A stretch of 46,287 nt of DNA from a bacterium (GCA_021800445.1 JAJYYZ010000011.1:1-46287); one strand, 5' to 3'. Shown: positions 16,862 to 25,454, counted from the stretch's first letter. Notes: generated by a model from the letters alone, not told the origin. Program-made: numbers and translations.

Positions 16862-16980
16862 TGTTTATTTACCGTCGCGGAGAGCAGGATGCCCTCGAAA
16901 TGACCTCTGCAGCGCAGTGAGGGCCAGACATTGAGGGAGGCACCTGTCATTGCTACGATTCGGAATCTGAATTTTGTTTA
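16862..16980 (-). repeat. ~120-bp dispersed repeat, copy A
   Basis: Read on the minus strand, this matches 25496-25615 at roughly three quarters of positions. Shared blocks include ATTCCGAATCGTAGC, CCTCAAT, TCTGG and AAATAAACATTT. The interior has small GC-rich palindromic blocks (CTGCAGCGCAG), unlike the AT-rich surroundings. It fills most of the gap between the convergent dam and murJ genes. Confidence 0.65.
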
Positions 16981-16999
16981 GTGTACACATGATTTGTTA

Positions 17000-18550
17000 T
17001 CATAACTTCTCTTCTTCAGATGCCTTTTTGAATTTCAGAAATTTCCAGAAACGTTTTGGAAGCGTTTTAAGTATCCATGAGAAAAAAAAGTAAATTCCGA
17101 TGCCTGCGAAAATTGCCACGAAATCTCTTACCTTTCCTCTTAAAACGGCCATAATGAGGTATATTCCGCCAACCATTAAAGTTGAAGCCATAAGGACCCT
17201 TACGAAATGCCACATATCGAAAAACCATATTTTGAATTTTATTCTCAAAGAGATAAGCATTGCTAGCGTAAAATATATCGATGAAATCGATGTAGAAAGT
17301 GCAAGTCCTGTTTGTTTTAGATGGGATATGAAAAGAAAATTTAGGCCTATGTTTATCAAAAGACCTGTTATTCCAAAAAGCATAGGTGTTCTCGTGTTTT
17401 TAAAGGAGTAATAAATCTGAACAAGTACCGACCCCAGAGCGCCTGTAAACAGAGATAGCGAAAAGGCTATCATCGGTGGATAGGTAAGCATCGTTGATTC
17501 TGCGGTAAAACTTCCACGTTGAAAAAGCAATGTTATTATTTGTCTTGAAAGCGGAAAGAGAGCGAATGTTACAGGTATCAAAAAAAATGCGAGTAATTTC
17601 ATTGCCCTTTTTGTTGTTATCGTAAGTCCTCTCATGTCATTTTTCGCGGCGCGCGATGCAACGGACGGATACGTAACCTGTGTGACCGGAGTCCCAAGCA
17701 CGCCTGTGGCTGAACTTGTTATTCTGTTGGCGTAAGAAAGAGAACTTATCGCTCCGGTTTCAAGTGTGGATGCAAAAGTTCTGTCTACTATGGTGTTGAG
17801 CATTCCAAGCGCACTTGAAAAGAACAAAGGCCAGATCATCTTGTAAAGATCTTTCGTCTCGGAGATACCTCTTTTCACGTTAAAAGGGTCAAGGAATTTT
17901 CTTTCGGCAAATCCTAATATTATGAAAATAAAGGTTGGTGGCAGTGTCCATGCAAGCGCAAGAGATATCGCTCCTAAATGTTTTGTCACGAACAGGGTCC
18001 CTATGACTATGAAATCGAAACTGAGGCCGACCAAAGGATAGGCAAGAAATTTCTTTTCGCTTTGCAAAAGACCGTTGACAAAATTTAGCATTGCCCCTAT
18101 GACTGTCGCAAAACTCATCCATCTTATGAAATTGACCGTCATATCATGATCTGCTTGCCCAAAACCCGGGAAAAAAAGACTTGTTATCTGAGGTGCAAAA
18201 ATTACAACAAACACAACGACTCCTGCAAGCATCAAAGTGGTAGAATAAAAAATGGTGGCGGAGAAATGTTTGGCTTCCTGCATGTTTTTGTTTTTCATGA
18301 CTCTTATGAAAAGCGGTATGAAGGCCGATATTATCGTGCCGGTTATTATTCCGTTTACAAGCCCGAGCGGACTTTGAGATGCAAGGTAAGAATCCATGAC
18401 TCTTCCGGTTCCAAAGAAATATGCTATGATTATGTCTCTGACAAAGCCCATGACTTTAGAGGTAAGAGTTAAGAGCGTTATGATCATTATGGCCTGAGAC
18501 ATATTTTGCCTTGAGTGAATTAAAGATCCCAATCTGTGTTTGAAACTCAT
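17000..18550 (-). CDS. murJ: Lipid II flippase MurJ (MviN family)
   Basis: The integral membrane protein of 516 residues belongs to the MOP superfamily, with about 14 hydrophobic segments. The start has the family feature TLTSKVMGFVRDIIIAYFFG, where the RD arginine is the conserved one of the central cavity. Other typical parts are GTIISAFIPLF and QVTYPSVASRAA. It flips the peptidoglycan precursor lipid II across the inner membrane. The ATG at 18550 is preferred because GGAG lies six bases upstream; the open frame extends to 18574. It is a single gene, divergent from nudF. Confidence 0.93.
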   Translation of the reverse strand: MSFKHRLGSLIHSRQNMSQAIMIITLLTLTSKVMGFVRDIIIAYFFGTGRVMDSYLASQSPLGLVNGIITGTIISAFIPLFIRVMKNKNMQEAKHFSATIFYSTTLMLAGVVVFVVIFAPQITSLFFPGFGQADHDMTVNFIRWMSFATVIGAMLNFVNGLLQSEKKFLAYPLVGLSFDFIVIGTLFVTKHLGAISLALAWTLPPTFIFIILGFAERKFLDPFNVKRGISETKDLYKMIWPLFFSSALGMLNTIVDRTFASTLETGAISSLSYANRITSSATGVLGTPVTQVTYPSVASRAAKNDMRGLTITTKRAMKLLAFFLIPVTFALFPLSRQIITLLFQRGSFTAESTMLTYPPMIAFSLSLFTGALGSVLVQIYYSFKNTRTPMLFGITGLLINIGLNFLFISHLKQTGLALSTSISSIYFTLAMLISLRIKFKIWFFDMWHFVRVLMASTLMVGGIYLIMAVLRGKVRDFVAIFAGIGIYFFFSWILKTLPKRFWKFLKFKKASEEEKL

Positions 18551-18660
18551 CTTCATCTCCAATTTAGATTTCAATGTTAAAATATATATTGATGATCAAT
18601 CTAAATTTTACCATGAAAATTAAAAAAATAACCTGACAAGGTAATCAACGGAGGCAAAAA

Positions 18661-19197
18661 ATGGAATTATCGGAAAAAAAGATCAATTCTTCTGAAAAGT
18701 TTAACGGGAAAATACTTCATCTTTACGTTGATGAGGTGAAATTGCCAAACGGACATACATCTTTTAGGGAAGTTGTAAGACATCCAGGCGCTTCTGCCGT
18801 GATCGTCAGATCAAATGAAGGCAAGATAATTTTAGAAAGGCAGTACAGGTATCCCATAAATGAAGTGCTTTGGGAAATTCCAGCCGGAAAATTGGATTTG
18901 GGAGAAGATCCCATCAACTGCGCCAAACGAGAACTTATGGAAGAGACAGGTATAACGGCACGGAGATGGGAAAAACTTGGTCATATCTATACAACCCCGG
19001 GTTTTTCCGATGAAAAAATCTATCTTTATTTTGCTTCTGAAATTTCAAATGGGAAAACGCATCTTGATGAAGACGAGTTTGTTGAGGTAGAATATTTCAC
19101 AATTGATGAAGTTGAACTTATGATTGTTAACAACGAAATAGTTGATTCAAAAACGACAGTGGCTTTTTTCAGGGCACAAAAGCGAGGACTTATATGA
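18661..19197 (+). CDS. nudF: NUDIX hydrolase, ADP-ribose pyrophosphatase type
   Basis: The 178-residue protein has a complete Nudix box at residues 76-98, from GKLDLGE to RELMEETGI. The glycine and proline context (EIPAGKLD, GFSDEKIYLYFA) is typical of ADP-ribose pyrophosphatases. It would hydrolyse ADP-ribose to AMP and ribose-5-phosphate. GGAGG precedes the ATG. It overlaps cinA by four bases (ATGA). Pairing with CinA makes sense, since both act on pyridine-nucleotide breakdown products. Confidence 0.88.
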   Translation: MELSEKKINSSEKFNGKILHLYVDEVKLPNGHTSFREVVRHPGASAVIVRSNEGKIILERQYRYPINEVLWEIPAGKLDLGEDPINCAKRELMEETGITARRWEKLGHIYTTPGFSDEKIYLYFASEISNGKTHLDEDEFVEVEYFTIDEVELMIVNNEIVDSKTTVAFFRAQKRGLI

Positions 19198-20435
19198 ATG
19201 CGGAAATAGTTTCTACTGGCACAGAACTTTTACTCGGTAAAAGTTGTAATGAAGACGCAAGGATCCTTTGTGATTTGCTTGCAAGATGCGGAATTGATAT
19301 ATACAGGTATACAACCGTTGGAGATAACGTTGGAAGGATAGTTGAGGCTTATAAAGAGGCGCTTGAAAGATCTGATATAGTTTTGTCGACCGGAGGATTA
19401 GGTGGAACTGGAAGCGATCTTTCCAAGCAGGCGGCATCGATTGCCACATTTATCCCACTTGAAACGGATCCGGATATCTACAAATATCTTATGGACAAAC
19501 ATGTTCCGGAACGTATATCGAGAGCCTTTGCGGCAATTCCAGCGGGATCCACTGTATTTCAAAACACGTCCGGTGTCGCTCCGGGTATAGTCATCCATAC
19601 AAACGGGAAATATTTGATCCTGCTTCCAGGTCCTCCAGAGGAAATAAAATCCATAATAAGAAATGGCCTCGAAGCGTTTCTAAAAACATTTGGAAATGGA
19701 TACACCAAAAATGATGTTGTAAAGATCGTCGGTCTTAGGGAATCTGAAGTTGAAGACAAGATTCACGATCTTGCACTTTCTTTCAATCCAACTGTATCGA
19801 CCTTTTTAAAAAAGGGATGGATAGAGATCTCTCTTACGGCAAAAGGAAAAGATGAAAATGAGGCTATTGCTATCCTGGAAGATGTAAAAAGAAGAGTTCT
19901 GGAAAGATTTCCCGAGAAATTTTTAGGAAAAGTTGGAGAGACTCTTGAAGAAGAGTTATACAGGCTGCTTAAAGAAAAAAATTTAACGCTTTCCGTGGCC
20001 GAATCTGTGACAGGCGGTATGATTTCAGATAGAATTGTAAGTATTCCCGGTATTTCGTCCTTCTTTAGGGGAGGAGTTGTCGTTTATTCAAATGAATCTA
20101 AGGTGAATATTTTGGGAGTGGACGAAAAAACGATAGTCGAACATGGTGCCGTTTCGAAAGCATGCGTCTTTGAAATGGCAAAAGGTGCTTTGGAAGTTTT
20201 CAAAACGGATATCGCCATTGCCACGACAGGGATAGCGGGTCCGACGGGAGGAACAAAGGACAAACCACTTGGAACGGTATGGTTTGGACTTTCGTCAAAG
20301 TTTGAAAGTCAAGTCTGGCAAAAAATTTACGGTGGAACAAGAAACGAAGTAAGGAAAGCGGCATCGGATGACGCACTTGAGGCTCTGATTAACATGATTG
20401 CAAATTTTGGGGTGATCGAAAATGGTAGACGTTAA
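19194..20435 (+). CDS. cinA: CinA-family protein (MoCF-like domain plus PncC domain)
   Basis: This 413-residue two-domain protein has an N-terminal molybdopterin-binding-like COG1058 domain (about 1-170), an ADP-ribose pyrophosphatase in some species. The C-terminal nicotinamide-nucleotide deamidase domain (about 255-410) contains AESVTGGM at 269-276 and ATTGIAGPTGG. Two family positions differ from the common form: GGLGGTGSD replaces the usual GGLGPT-x-DD, and the usual cysteine of AESCTGG is valine. The serine and threonine of the deamidase motif remain. It is coupled to nudF upstream and overlaps the PyrE-like gene by 14 bases, suggesting one operon for nucleotide salvage. Confidence 0.9.
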   Translation: MNAEIVSTGTELLLGKSCNEDARILCDLLARCGIDIYRYTTVGDNVGRIVEAYKEALERSDIVLSTGGLGGTGSDLSKQAASIATFIPLETDPDIYKYLMDKHVPERISRAFAAIPAGSTVFQNTSGVAPGIVIHTNGKYLILLPGPPEEIKSIIRNGLEAFLKTFGNGYTKNDVVKIVGLRESEVEDKIHDLALSFNPTVSTFLKKGWIEISLTAKGKDENEAIAILEDVKRRVLERFPEKFLGKVGETLEEELYRLLKEKNLTLSVAESVTGGMISDRIVSIPGISSFFRGGVVVYSNESKVNILGVDEKTIVEHGAVSKACVFEMAKGALEVFKTDIAIATTGIAGPTGGTKDKPLGTVWFGLSSKFESQVWQKIYGGTRNEVRKAASDDALEALINMIANFGVIENGRR

Positions 20436-20997
20436 AAACATATTGAATGAAACGGGTTCAATTTACCATGGCCATTTTCTTTTGGAATCCGGAATGCATT
20501 CAGACACATACGTTGAATGTGCTAAAACGCTTCAATACACGTGGCGGACGAAAGAGATGGGAAACGAAATGGCTTTAAGATTGCAAAGATTTGCGCCCGA
20601 TTGCATCTTATCGTTAACGCCAAATGGTATGATAATAGGTTATGAAGTTGCAAGAACCATGGATGTGCCTTTTATGTATCTTGAAGAAGATAAAAATGGC
20701 AACCTTTTATTCACTCATTGCCTTGAACCGGCGATGTTCAAGAATATATTGATAGTACAGGATTTCATATACGATGAAAAATTAGTTCACAAAGCGATCC
20801 TCACACTCAAAGAGCGGGCAAGCGAGCCGATTGGCCTTTCATCAATGATAAAAATGGGTCAAATCGAAAAAATAGACGGCCTTGTCGTAAACTCTATTGT
20901 GGATATTTCTGCGAAAGTTTACGAACCTGATGCATGTCCAATGTGCAAAGAGGGAATTGAAATCGTCGATGTCAAAAATCTGTGCCATGACAAATAG
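20422..20997 (+). CDS. PyrE-like protein lacking the PRPP-binding loop
   Basis: The 191-residue protein resembles orotate phosphoribosyltransferase at its N-terminus (GSIYHGHFLLESGMHSDTY) and at GYEVARTMDVPFMYLEED. It ends with the CPMCKEGIEIV tail seen in one PyrE subgroup. However, the PRPP motif, normally of the form VxxEDVxTTGxS, reads ILIVQDFIYDEKLVHKAI at 109-126, so the second acidic residue and the TTG-S phosphate loop are gone. The normal glycine-rich GGI step is also altered (TPNGMIIG). The protein is therefore probably not an active transferase, or uses a different chemistry. The ATG lies within the cinA 3' end. A sensory or structural role is a guess. Confidence 0.75.
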   Translation: MVDVKNILNETGSIYHGHFLLESGMHSDTYVECAKTLQYTWRTKEMGNEMALRLQRFAPDCILSLTPNGMIIGYEVARTMDVPFMYLEEDKNGNLLFTHCLEPAMFKNILIVQDFIYDEKLVHKAILTLKERASEPIGLSSMIKMGQIEKIDGLVVNSIVDISAKVYEPDACPMCKEGIEIVDVKNLCHDK

Positions 20998-21008
20998 TTA
21001 GAAATTTT

Positions 21009-21572
21009 TCATTCTTTTCCTTTGATTTCAAGAATATCAAATCTTTTGGCAAGAGAAAGTATAAAACCACAAACCATAAGAATCAAAGAGACGTAAAGTA
21101 TGTCAGTTTCAAAAGAAGATATCTCAAGGTTTGCTATGCTTTGAATGAATATCAGGGCCACGGATTGCGCTATGAAAAAATTTAAAGTTGCCATTATCCA
21201 TGAATTCAAAGAATTTTTAAAAAGATATCGCACGGCATATTCCTGCCGTGTGTATCCAAGTGAAAGTATAGTTGCCCTATGAACGCTGTCATATTTGTCA
21301 ACAGAGGACGTTATGCTTGATACTATGTAAATAAAGGTTGAAAGTACCATTACGAGAGACCCAATGGCGTGATTGAAAGTCAAAATCACGTATATTCCAA
21401 AAAACATCACGCCAATTGGGAAAAGTCCTTGAAAATACCTCAGAAAACTCGTTCCAAGTTGTTTCTTTTCTACAACACGGCTTCTGACGTACCAGAAGGC
21501 AAGGATAAAACCCGCTACGGTTATCAACACAACTTCAAAAATGTTCAACCATATTGTTGAGAAAAGGTTCAA
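21009..21572 (-). CDS. Membrane protein with ABC-permease-like cytoplasmic loop
   Basis: This 187-residue hydrophobic protein has about five membrane segments (roughly 8-28, 51-70, 72-88, 125-145, 157-177). Between the third and fourth lies YDSVHRATILSLGYTRQEYA and then VRYLFKNSL. This looks like the EAA loop of importer permeases (acidic-AA-x3-G-x9-hydrophobic-P), but the terminal proline is absent and the alanines are changed. At this length it is shorter than a usual permease. It overlaps the SPFH gene by four bases and is the last gene of the rpsF operon. Function unknown; either a shortened permease relative or an unrelated protein with a convergent loop. Confidence 0.55.
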   Translation of the reverse strand: MNLFSTIWLNIFEVVLITVAGFILAFWYVRSRVVEKKQLGTSFLRYFQGLFPIGVMFFGIYVILTFNHAIGSLVMVLSTFIYIVSSITSSVDKYDSVHRATILSLGYTRQEYAVRYLFKNSLNSWIMATLNFFIAQSVALIFIQSIANLEISSFETDILYVSLILMVCGFILSLAKRFDILEIKGKE

Positions 21573-22501
21573 CTTTTTTTAGGTTCCTCCTTTGAAGGTT
21601 CTTTTTTGAAAATTTCAGCCATTGCGCCAAGACTTGAGAGTACTCCCGATGTTTCAAACGGCAGAAATATCTTCGTTGCCTGCCCATTGGCCACCTGCTG
21701 GAGTGCTTCGAGATATTTTATGGTTATAAGATCAGGTGTCGGATTTCCCGAATGAATTGAATCAAAGACGAGTTTTATGGCCGCCGCTTGACCTTCCGCT
21801 TCGGTCTGAAATTTGTACTTTTGTGCGTCCGCTATTCTTTGTATTGCCGTAGCGTCTCCTTCTGCCTTTAGAATTTGAGATTGCTTTTGCCCTTCGGCCT
21901 GTAAAATTTGAGATTGTTTTATCCCTTCTGATTCAAGTATGGCTGCTCTTTTAGTTCTCTCTGCTTTCATCTGCTGGCTCATGGCATCCGTTATATCTTT
22001 GGGAGGTTCTATCTTCTTTATTTCAACTCTTGTTACTCTTACTCCCCATTTATCAGTTGCTTCGTCAAGTGTATCTCGAAGTTTGGCATTTATCATTTCT
22101 CTTGATGTGAGAGTTTGATCAAGTTCAAGTTCACCTATCACGTTTCTCAAGTTGGTTTGTGCAAGCATCGTTGCAGCAGGTTCAAATGCTTTGATGTTGT
22201 AATTGACTTTGAAAGCGTCTGAAACCTGATAATATATTATTGCATCCACTGAGACAACGACGTTATCACGGGTTATAACTTCCTGAGGTGGCACATTTAT
22301 GAAATGCTCCCTCATATCTACTCTTATCATTCTCTCAAAGAAAGGCACTATAAATTGGAGACCGGATTGTGCCTCTCTCGAGAATTTACCAAGCCGCTCC
22401 ACAAGACCTCTTTGAAAGGGTCTTACTATCTTTATTCCGGTTATTGCGATGACGATCAAAAAAAGGGCTATTATGACGCCGATAACAATTCCAAGTATCA
22501 T
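21569..22501 (-). CDS. qmcA: SPFH/band-7 stomatin-like protein (QmcA type)
   Basis: The 310-residue protein has one N-terminal membrane helix (about 3-24), the SPFH domain (about 25-190) with VRPFQRGLVERLGKF and VITRDNVVVSVDAIIYYQV, then a coiled coil. The coil contains two similar short units, ILESEGIKQSQ and ILQAEGQKQSQ, then LKAEGDATA. It ends in a proline- and lysine-rich tail. Such proteins form large membrane-bound cages and nearly always go with an NfeD protein, as here; the nfeD stop overlaps this start by four bases. The role is membrane organisation or protease control by family analogy. Confidence 0.88.
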   Translation of the reverse strand: MILGIVIGVIIALFLIVIAITGIKIVRPFQRGLVERLGKFSREAQSGLQFIVPFFERMIRVDMREHFINVPPQEVITRDNVVVSVDAIIYYQVSDAFKVNYNIKAFEPAATMLAQTNLRNVIGELELDQTLTSREMINAKLRDTLDEATDKWGVRVTRVEIKKIEPPKDITDAMSQQMKAERTKRAAILESEGIKQSQILQAEGQKQSQILKAEGDATAIQRIADAQKYKFQTEAEGQAAAIKLVFDSIHSGNPTPDLITIKYLEALQQVANGQATKIFLPFETSGVLSSLGAMAEIFKKEPSKEEPKKS

Positions 22502-22935
22502 TTCTTTTCCTCCTTCCTAACGATCAACTTAGTACCATCAACCTTTAAAATTATCACATATTCGTTGATGTTTACTGTTGAGTTGTCTTCAGTGACAGCC
22601 CTCCAGATGTCTCCATTTACCTTCACCTTACCCCTGTTTTTCTCAAAATCTATTGTTTCAATTACGAGCGCTCTTTCGCCGACAATTTCGTCTATGCTTA
22701 TCTTTCTTGGAGAATCCTTCCTTTGAAGTACTTTAAGCGCTAAGGGACGGGTAAATATCACAAGTATGGCCGAAACAATTATGAAAACGATGATTTGAAT
22801 CATCAAATCAGCAAAAAGAGACGTTATGGCGGCGGCAAAGGATCCAAGACCGAACCAGAAAAGAAAAAAAGTTGGCATAAAAATTTCCGTTACGCACATC
22901 AAAGCACCAAGGAATATCCAAAATATGAGCTCCAT
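22498..22935 (-). CDS. nfeD: NfeD-like membrane protein
   Basis: The 145-residue protein has two or more hydrophobic segments in the first 75 residues and a C-terminal OB-fold (about 85-140) with VGERALVIETIDFEKNRGKV and a final KVDGTKLIVR. This is the short NfeD form that pairs with SPFH proteins. The ATG at 22935 lies eight bases after AAAGGG; an upstream in-frame GTG at 22944 is less well placed. It is encoded just before the SPFH gene with a four-base overlap. Confidence 0.85.
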   Translation of the reverse strand: MELIFWIFLGALMCVTEIFMPTFFLFWFGLGSFAAAITSLFADLMIQIIVFIIVSAILVIFTRPLALKVLQRKDSPRKISIDEIVGERALVIETIDFEKNRGKVKVNGDIWRAVTEDNSTVNINEYVIILKVDGTKLIVRKEEKK

Positions 22936-22948
22936 ATTTATCACCCTT

Positions 22949-23797
22949 TCATTTTAGGGTAAAGATCTTCGAAGGATGGACGTAAAGAACAGGGAAATCA
23001 ACGCCAATTTCGTCAATAGCCCTATTTATGTATCTTTTTATGTTTCTTTCATATCTTGTTGAAATATGATAAAGTATCAAAGATTTCACCTTCGCCTCTT
23101 TTGACAACCTGAGTACTTCTTTAACTGAAGAATGGTTATTTCCTTTTCTGTCTTCTTCATCTAAAAAAGTCGATTCGTGGATAAGAAGATCCGTTTCGTG
23201 AGCATCTTTTACGGGAATTGGAGTTGAATCTCCGCTTATCGTCAATATTTTATGTTCGTAATCGACTGTTATCTCTTCTCTTCCGTATTTCTTTATCATG
23301 TCAAGAATTTCATTTTGACTGAGATCTCTGTACTTTTCTTTAAGATGTTTACGCCTTTCGTATATGTTGTATCCAAAACTAATCTCATTTATCGTATGAT
23401 GTGTTCTGAAAGGTCTTATGACTCTTTTTACACCGCCCGTTCTATGAAGAACTATTTCTTCTCCAACTTCAACAGGTTTTATAAAGAGCATGTATTTGAG
23501 ATCGTTATTTACTTTCAAGATGAAGTCAAGAAATTCTTCAACAGATTTACTGCCTTTTGGATAATAAATCTCAAGCGATTTTTCTTTATCTCCCATCGCG
23601 TTATTTCTTGTGTTGACAAGACCCCACAAGCCTGCTATGTGATCTGCGTGACCGTGGGTAAGAAAAACTCTTTGAACGGCGAAAGATTTATTTCCAAGAT
23701 AAGTACTTGCCCCTTCACCGCAATCTATAAGCATTCTGTCCGGCGAGTAGTACATCCATGAGGAGTAAAGTGCTTTTGAATACATTATTATGTTCAA
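22949..23797 (-). CDS. rnz: Ribonuclease Z (tRNA 3' processing endonuclease)
   Basis: This 282-residue metallo-beta-lactamase-fold nuclease carries the zinc motif THGHADH (H48, H50, D52, H53), LIHESTFLD and LYHISTRYERN near the end. The opening MNIIMYSKALYSSWMYYSP and the motif order resemble the T. maritima enzyme. That enzyme is known for cutting after the encoded CCA in most tRNAs. The four-base overlap with rplI places it inside a ribosomal-protein operon. Confidence 0.92.
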   Translation of the reverse strand: MNIIMYSKALYSSWMYYSPDRMLIDCGEGASTYLGNKSFAVQRVFLTHGHADHIAGLWGLVNTRNNAMGDKEKSLEIYYPKGSKSVEEFLDFILKVNNDLKYMLFIKPVEVGEEIVLHRTGGVKRVIRPFRTHHTINEISFGYNIYERRKHLKEKYRDLSQNEILDMIKKYGREEITVDYEHKILTISGDSTPIPVKDAHETDLLIHESTFLDEEDRKGNNHSSVKEVLRLSKEAKVKSLILYHISTRYERNIKRYINRAIDEIGVDFPVLYVHPSKIFTLK

Positions 23798-24237
23798 TTC
23801 TTTTCAACCCTGACTTTTACCTTGCCAGATAAGCCATTTCCGAATTTTATTTTTACCTCGTAAGTACCAAGTTCTTTTATCGGATCCATCTCTATGTTCT
23901 TTCTGTCAAAACTTTCACCAAGATATTCCGAAATCTTTTCAGCGACATCGGAAGAAGTGACAGAACCATACAATTTATTCTCTTCACCTGAGTTGGCTTT
24001 AACGACCAAAACTGTTTTCATAAGTTCCGAAATCTTTTTGTTGGCCTCTTCTATTTCCTTCTTCTTTTTTAGTTCTTCAGATTTTCTTTCTCTTTCAACT
24101 TTTTCAACGATCTTTTGATCTGCTTCGACGGCAATTTTTTTAGGTATAAGGTAGTTTCTTGCGTATCCATCGGAAACATCTACTATTTCGCCTGTTCTGC
24201 CTAAGGCTTTAACGTCTTGCAAAAGCAAAATTTTCAT
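23794..24237 (-). CDS. rplI: 50S ribosomal protein bL9
   Basis: The protein has 147 residues. The N-terminal domain MKILLLQDVKALGRTGEIVD with the conserved DGYARNYLIPK is followed by the long charged connecting helix and the C-terminal RNA-binding domain ending KIKFGNGLSGKVKVRVEKN. ATG 24237 is chosen because the family starts at MKILLL; nine upstream codons in the open frame are extra. The gene lies between rpsR and rnz in the operon. Confidence 0.96.
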   Translation of the reverse strand: MKILLLQDVKALGRTGEIVDVSDGYARNYLIPKKIAVEADQKIVEKVERERKSEELKKKKEIEEANKKISELMKTVLVVKANSGEENKLYGSVTSSDVAEKISEYLGESFDRKNIEMDPIKELGTYEVKIKFGNGLSGKVKVRVEKN

Positions 24238-24284
24238 TTTACCACCACCATTCGTGCAACACAAAGAGGCCTAATGAAGGCCTC

Positions 24285-24545
24285 TTAATCTTTTGTATAT
24301 GATGTGAGTGCGGCTTCTCTTGAGCGCTTGATCGCTTCCGCGATCATCCTTTGGTGTTTCGCGCACGTTCCGGTTATCCTTCTCGGAAGAATCTTTCCTT
24401 TATCGCTAACAAATTTTTTCAAAGTTCTCGTGTCTTTGTAATCAACGTAATTTATTTCGTTTGTGCAGAAAAAACATTTCCTTGTTTTCCTTCTGAAATT
24501 ACTTTTTTCTTTTTCTTTTTTATTTGAATCTCTATCATAACTCAT
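24285..24545 (-). CDS. rpsR: 30S ribosomal protein bS18
   Basis: The 86-residue protein has the conserved [20 protein letters not shown] core and [20 protein letters not shown]. It is the cysteine-containing form: C24 and C27 (CFFC) with C61 and H64 form a probable zinc site. It partners bS6, encoded two genes upstream, on the ribosome. Confidence 0.97.
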   Translation of the reverse strand: MSYDRDSNKKEKEKSNFRRKTRKCFFCTNEINYVDYKDTRTLKKFVSDKGKILPRRITGTCAKHQRMIAEAIKRSREAALTSYTKD

Positions 24546-24568
24546 TCAAATCAACCTCCGTCATTTTT

Positions 24569-24994
24569 TTAAAATGGAACATCGTTATCTTCATCTTGAG
24601 AAGAATCTACATTCCCTTCATCAAGAGATGGCAATTGATCTTCTGAAGGGACATCCTGTGTTCCTTCAATTGCACCGTTCTTTTTATCAAGTGGCTGAAC
24701 TCTGTTCGCGACAATCTCAGTCGTGACCCTTTGTTTACCTTCTTTGTCAGTCCAGGAATTGTTTCTCAAACTTCCATCTACAAGTAGAAGTCTTCCTTTT
24801 TTTATGTAAGAAACAACAAACTCAGCGTTTTTGCCAAAACAAACTATTCTGAAGAAATCAGTTTGCTTATCTTCTTTTGAGTAATTTCTGTTCACGGCAA
24901 TGCTGAAAGTCACAACTTCGTTACCACTGTTGCCTGTTCTCATTTGCGGATCCTGTGTTATCCTTCCAACAAGTATTACTTTGTTGTAATTCAC
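24569..24994 (-). CDS. ssb: Single-stranded DNA-binding protein
   Basis: The 141-residue protein has an N-terminal OB-fold (about 1-105), MNYNKVILVGRITQDPQMRT to TEIVANRVQPL. A short acidic linker ends in DEDNDVPF, the protein-interaction tip typical of bacterial SSB. It sits between rpsF and rpsR, the classic arrangement, and overlaps the rpsF stop by four bases. Confidence 0.96.
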   Translation of the reverse strand: MNYNKVILVGRITQDPQMRTGNSGNEVVTFSIAVNRNYSKEDKQTDFFRIVCFGKNAEFVVSYIKKGRLLLVDGSLRNNSWTDKEGKQRVTTEIVANRVQPLDKKNGAIEGTQDVPSEDQLPSLDEGNVDSSQDEDNDVPF

Positions 24995-25401
24995 GAGTTC
25001 TCTACCTCTTTTGGCATCTCGGTATCATTTGGCTCCACATTCATCGCGGGTTGCGCTACCGCAACTTCTTCGATCTCTTCGGCTTGTTTTGGTGAAATGG
25101 GATGTTTTTCAAGATCTTCTCTTCTTAAAATAAGATGTCTGAAAATTTCCGGTATAACCTTGTACATTTCTTCGAGAGATTTAATCTGAGATGGATCGGC
25201 GTCAAACAGAATCACAGTGTAATCGCCTTCGTTGAATTTTTGAACTTTGAAGGCTAACTGTCTTACTCCCCATCTGTCTATCTGCCTTATCTTTCCCTGC
25301 ATCTTTTCTTCGATCTGATTTTTAACCCGATCGACAAGTTTGTTTCTTGTCTCTTCTTCAAGAGTCGGATCGATGATGAACAGCGTTTCGTAAATCCTCA
25401 T
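24991..25401 (-). CDS. rpsF: 30S ribosomal protein bS6
   Basis: The 136-residue protein starts MRIYETLFIIDPTLEEE and keeps RQLAFKVQKFNEGDYTVILF and FRHLILRRED. The last 30 residues are an acidic extension without clear structure. ATG 25401 follows GGGAGGTAAGTTT; the open frame upstream of it runs through the leader and is not translated. It is the first gene of an eight-gene run (rpsF to the permease-like protein). Confidence 0.95.
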   Translation of the reverse strand: MRIYETLFIIDPTLEEETRNKLVDRVKNQIEEKMQGKIRQIDRWGVRQLAFKVQKFNEGDYTVILFDADPSQIKSLEEMYKVIPEIFRHLILRREDLEKHPISPKQAEEIEEVAVAQPAMNVEPNDTEMPKEVENS

Positions 25402-25454
25402 AAACTTACCTCCCATGGACAATTTGGTCCTACACATGTAGGACGGGTAAAATG
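25402..25454 (-). ncRNA. Candidate S6:S18-binding leader of rpsF
   Basis: The mRNA leader contains CCG directly before a perfect stem (GTCCTACA and TGTAGGAC, 25427-25444) and then ACCAAATTGTCC before the ribosome site. The known S6:S18 autoregulatory leader has a CCG bulge next to an apical stem in front of rpsF. Position and the CCG-stem arrangement agree; the closing helix is not certain by eye. Confidence 0.4.
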
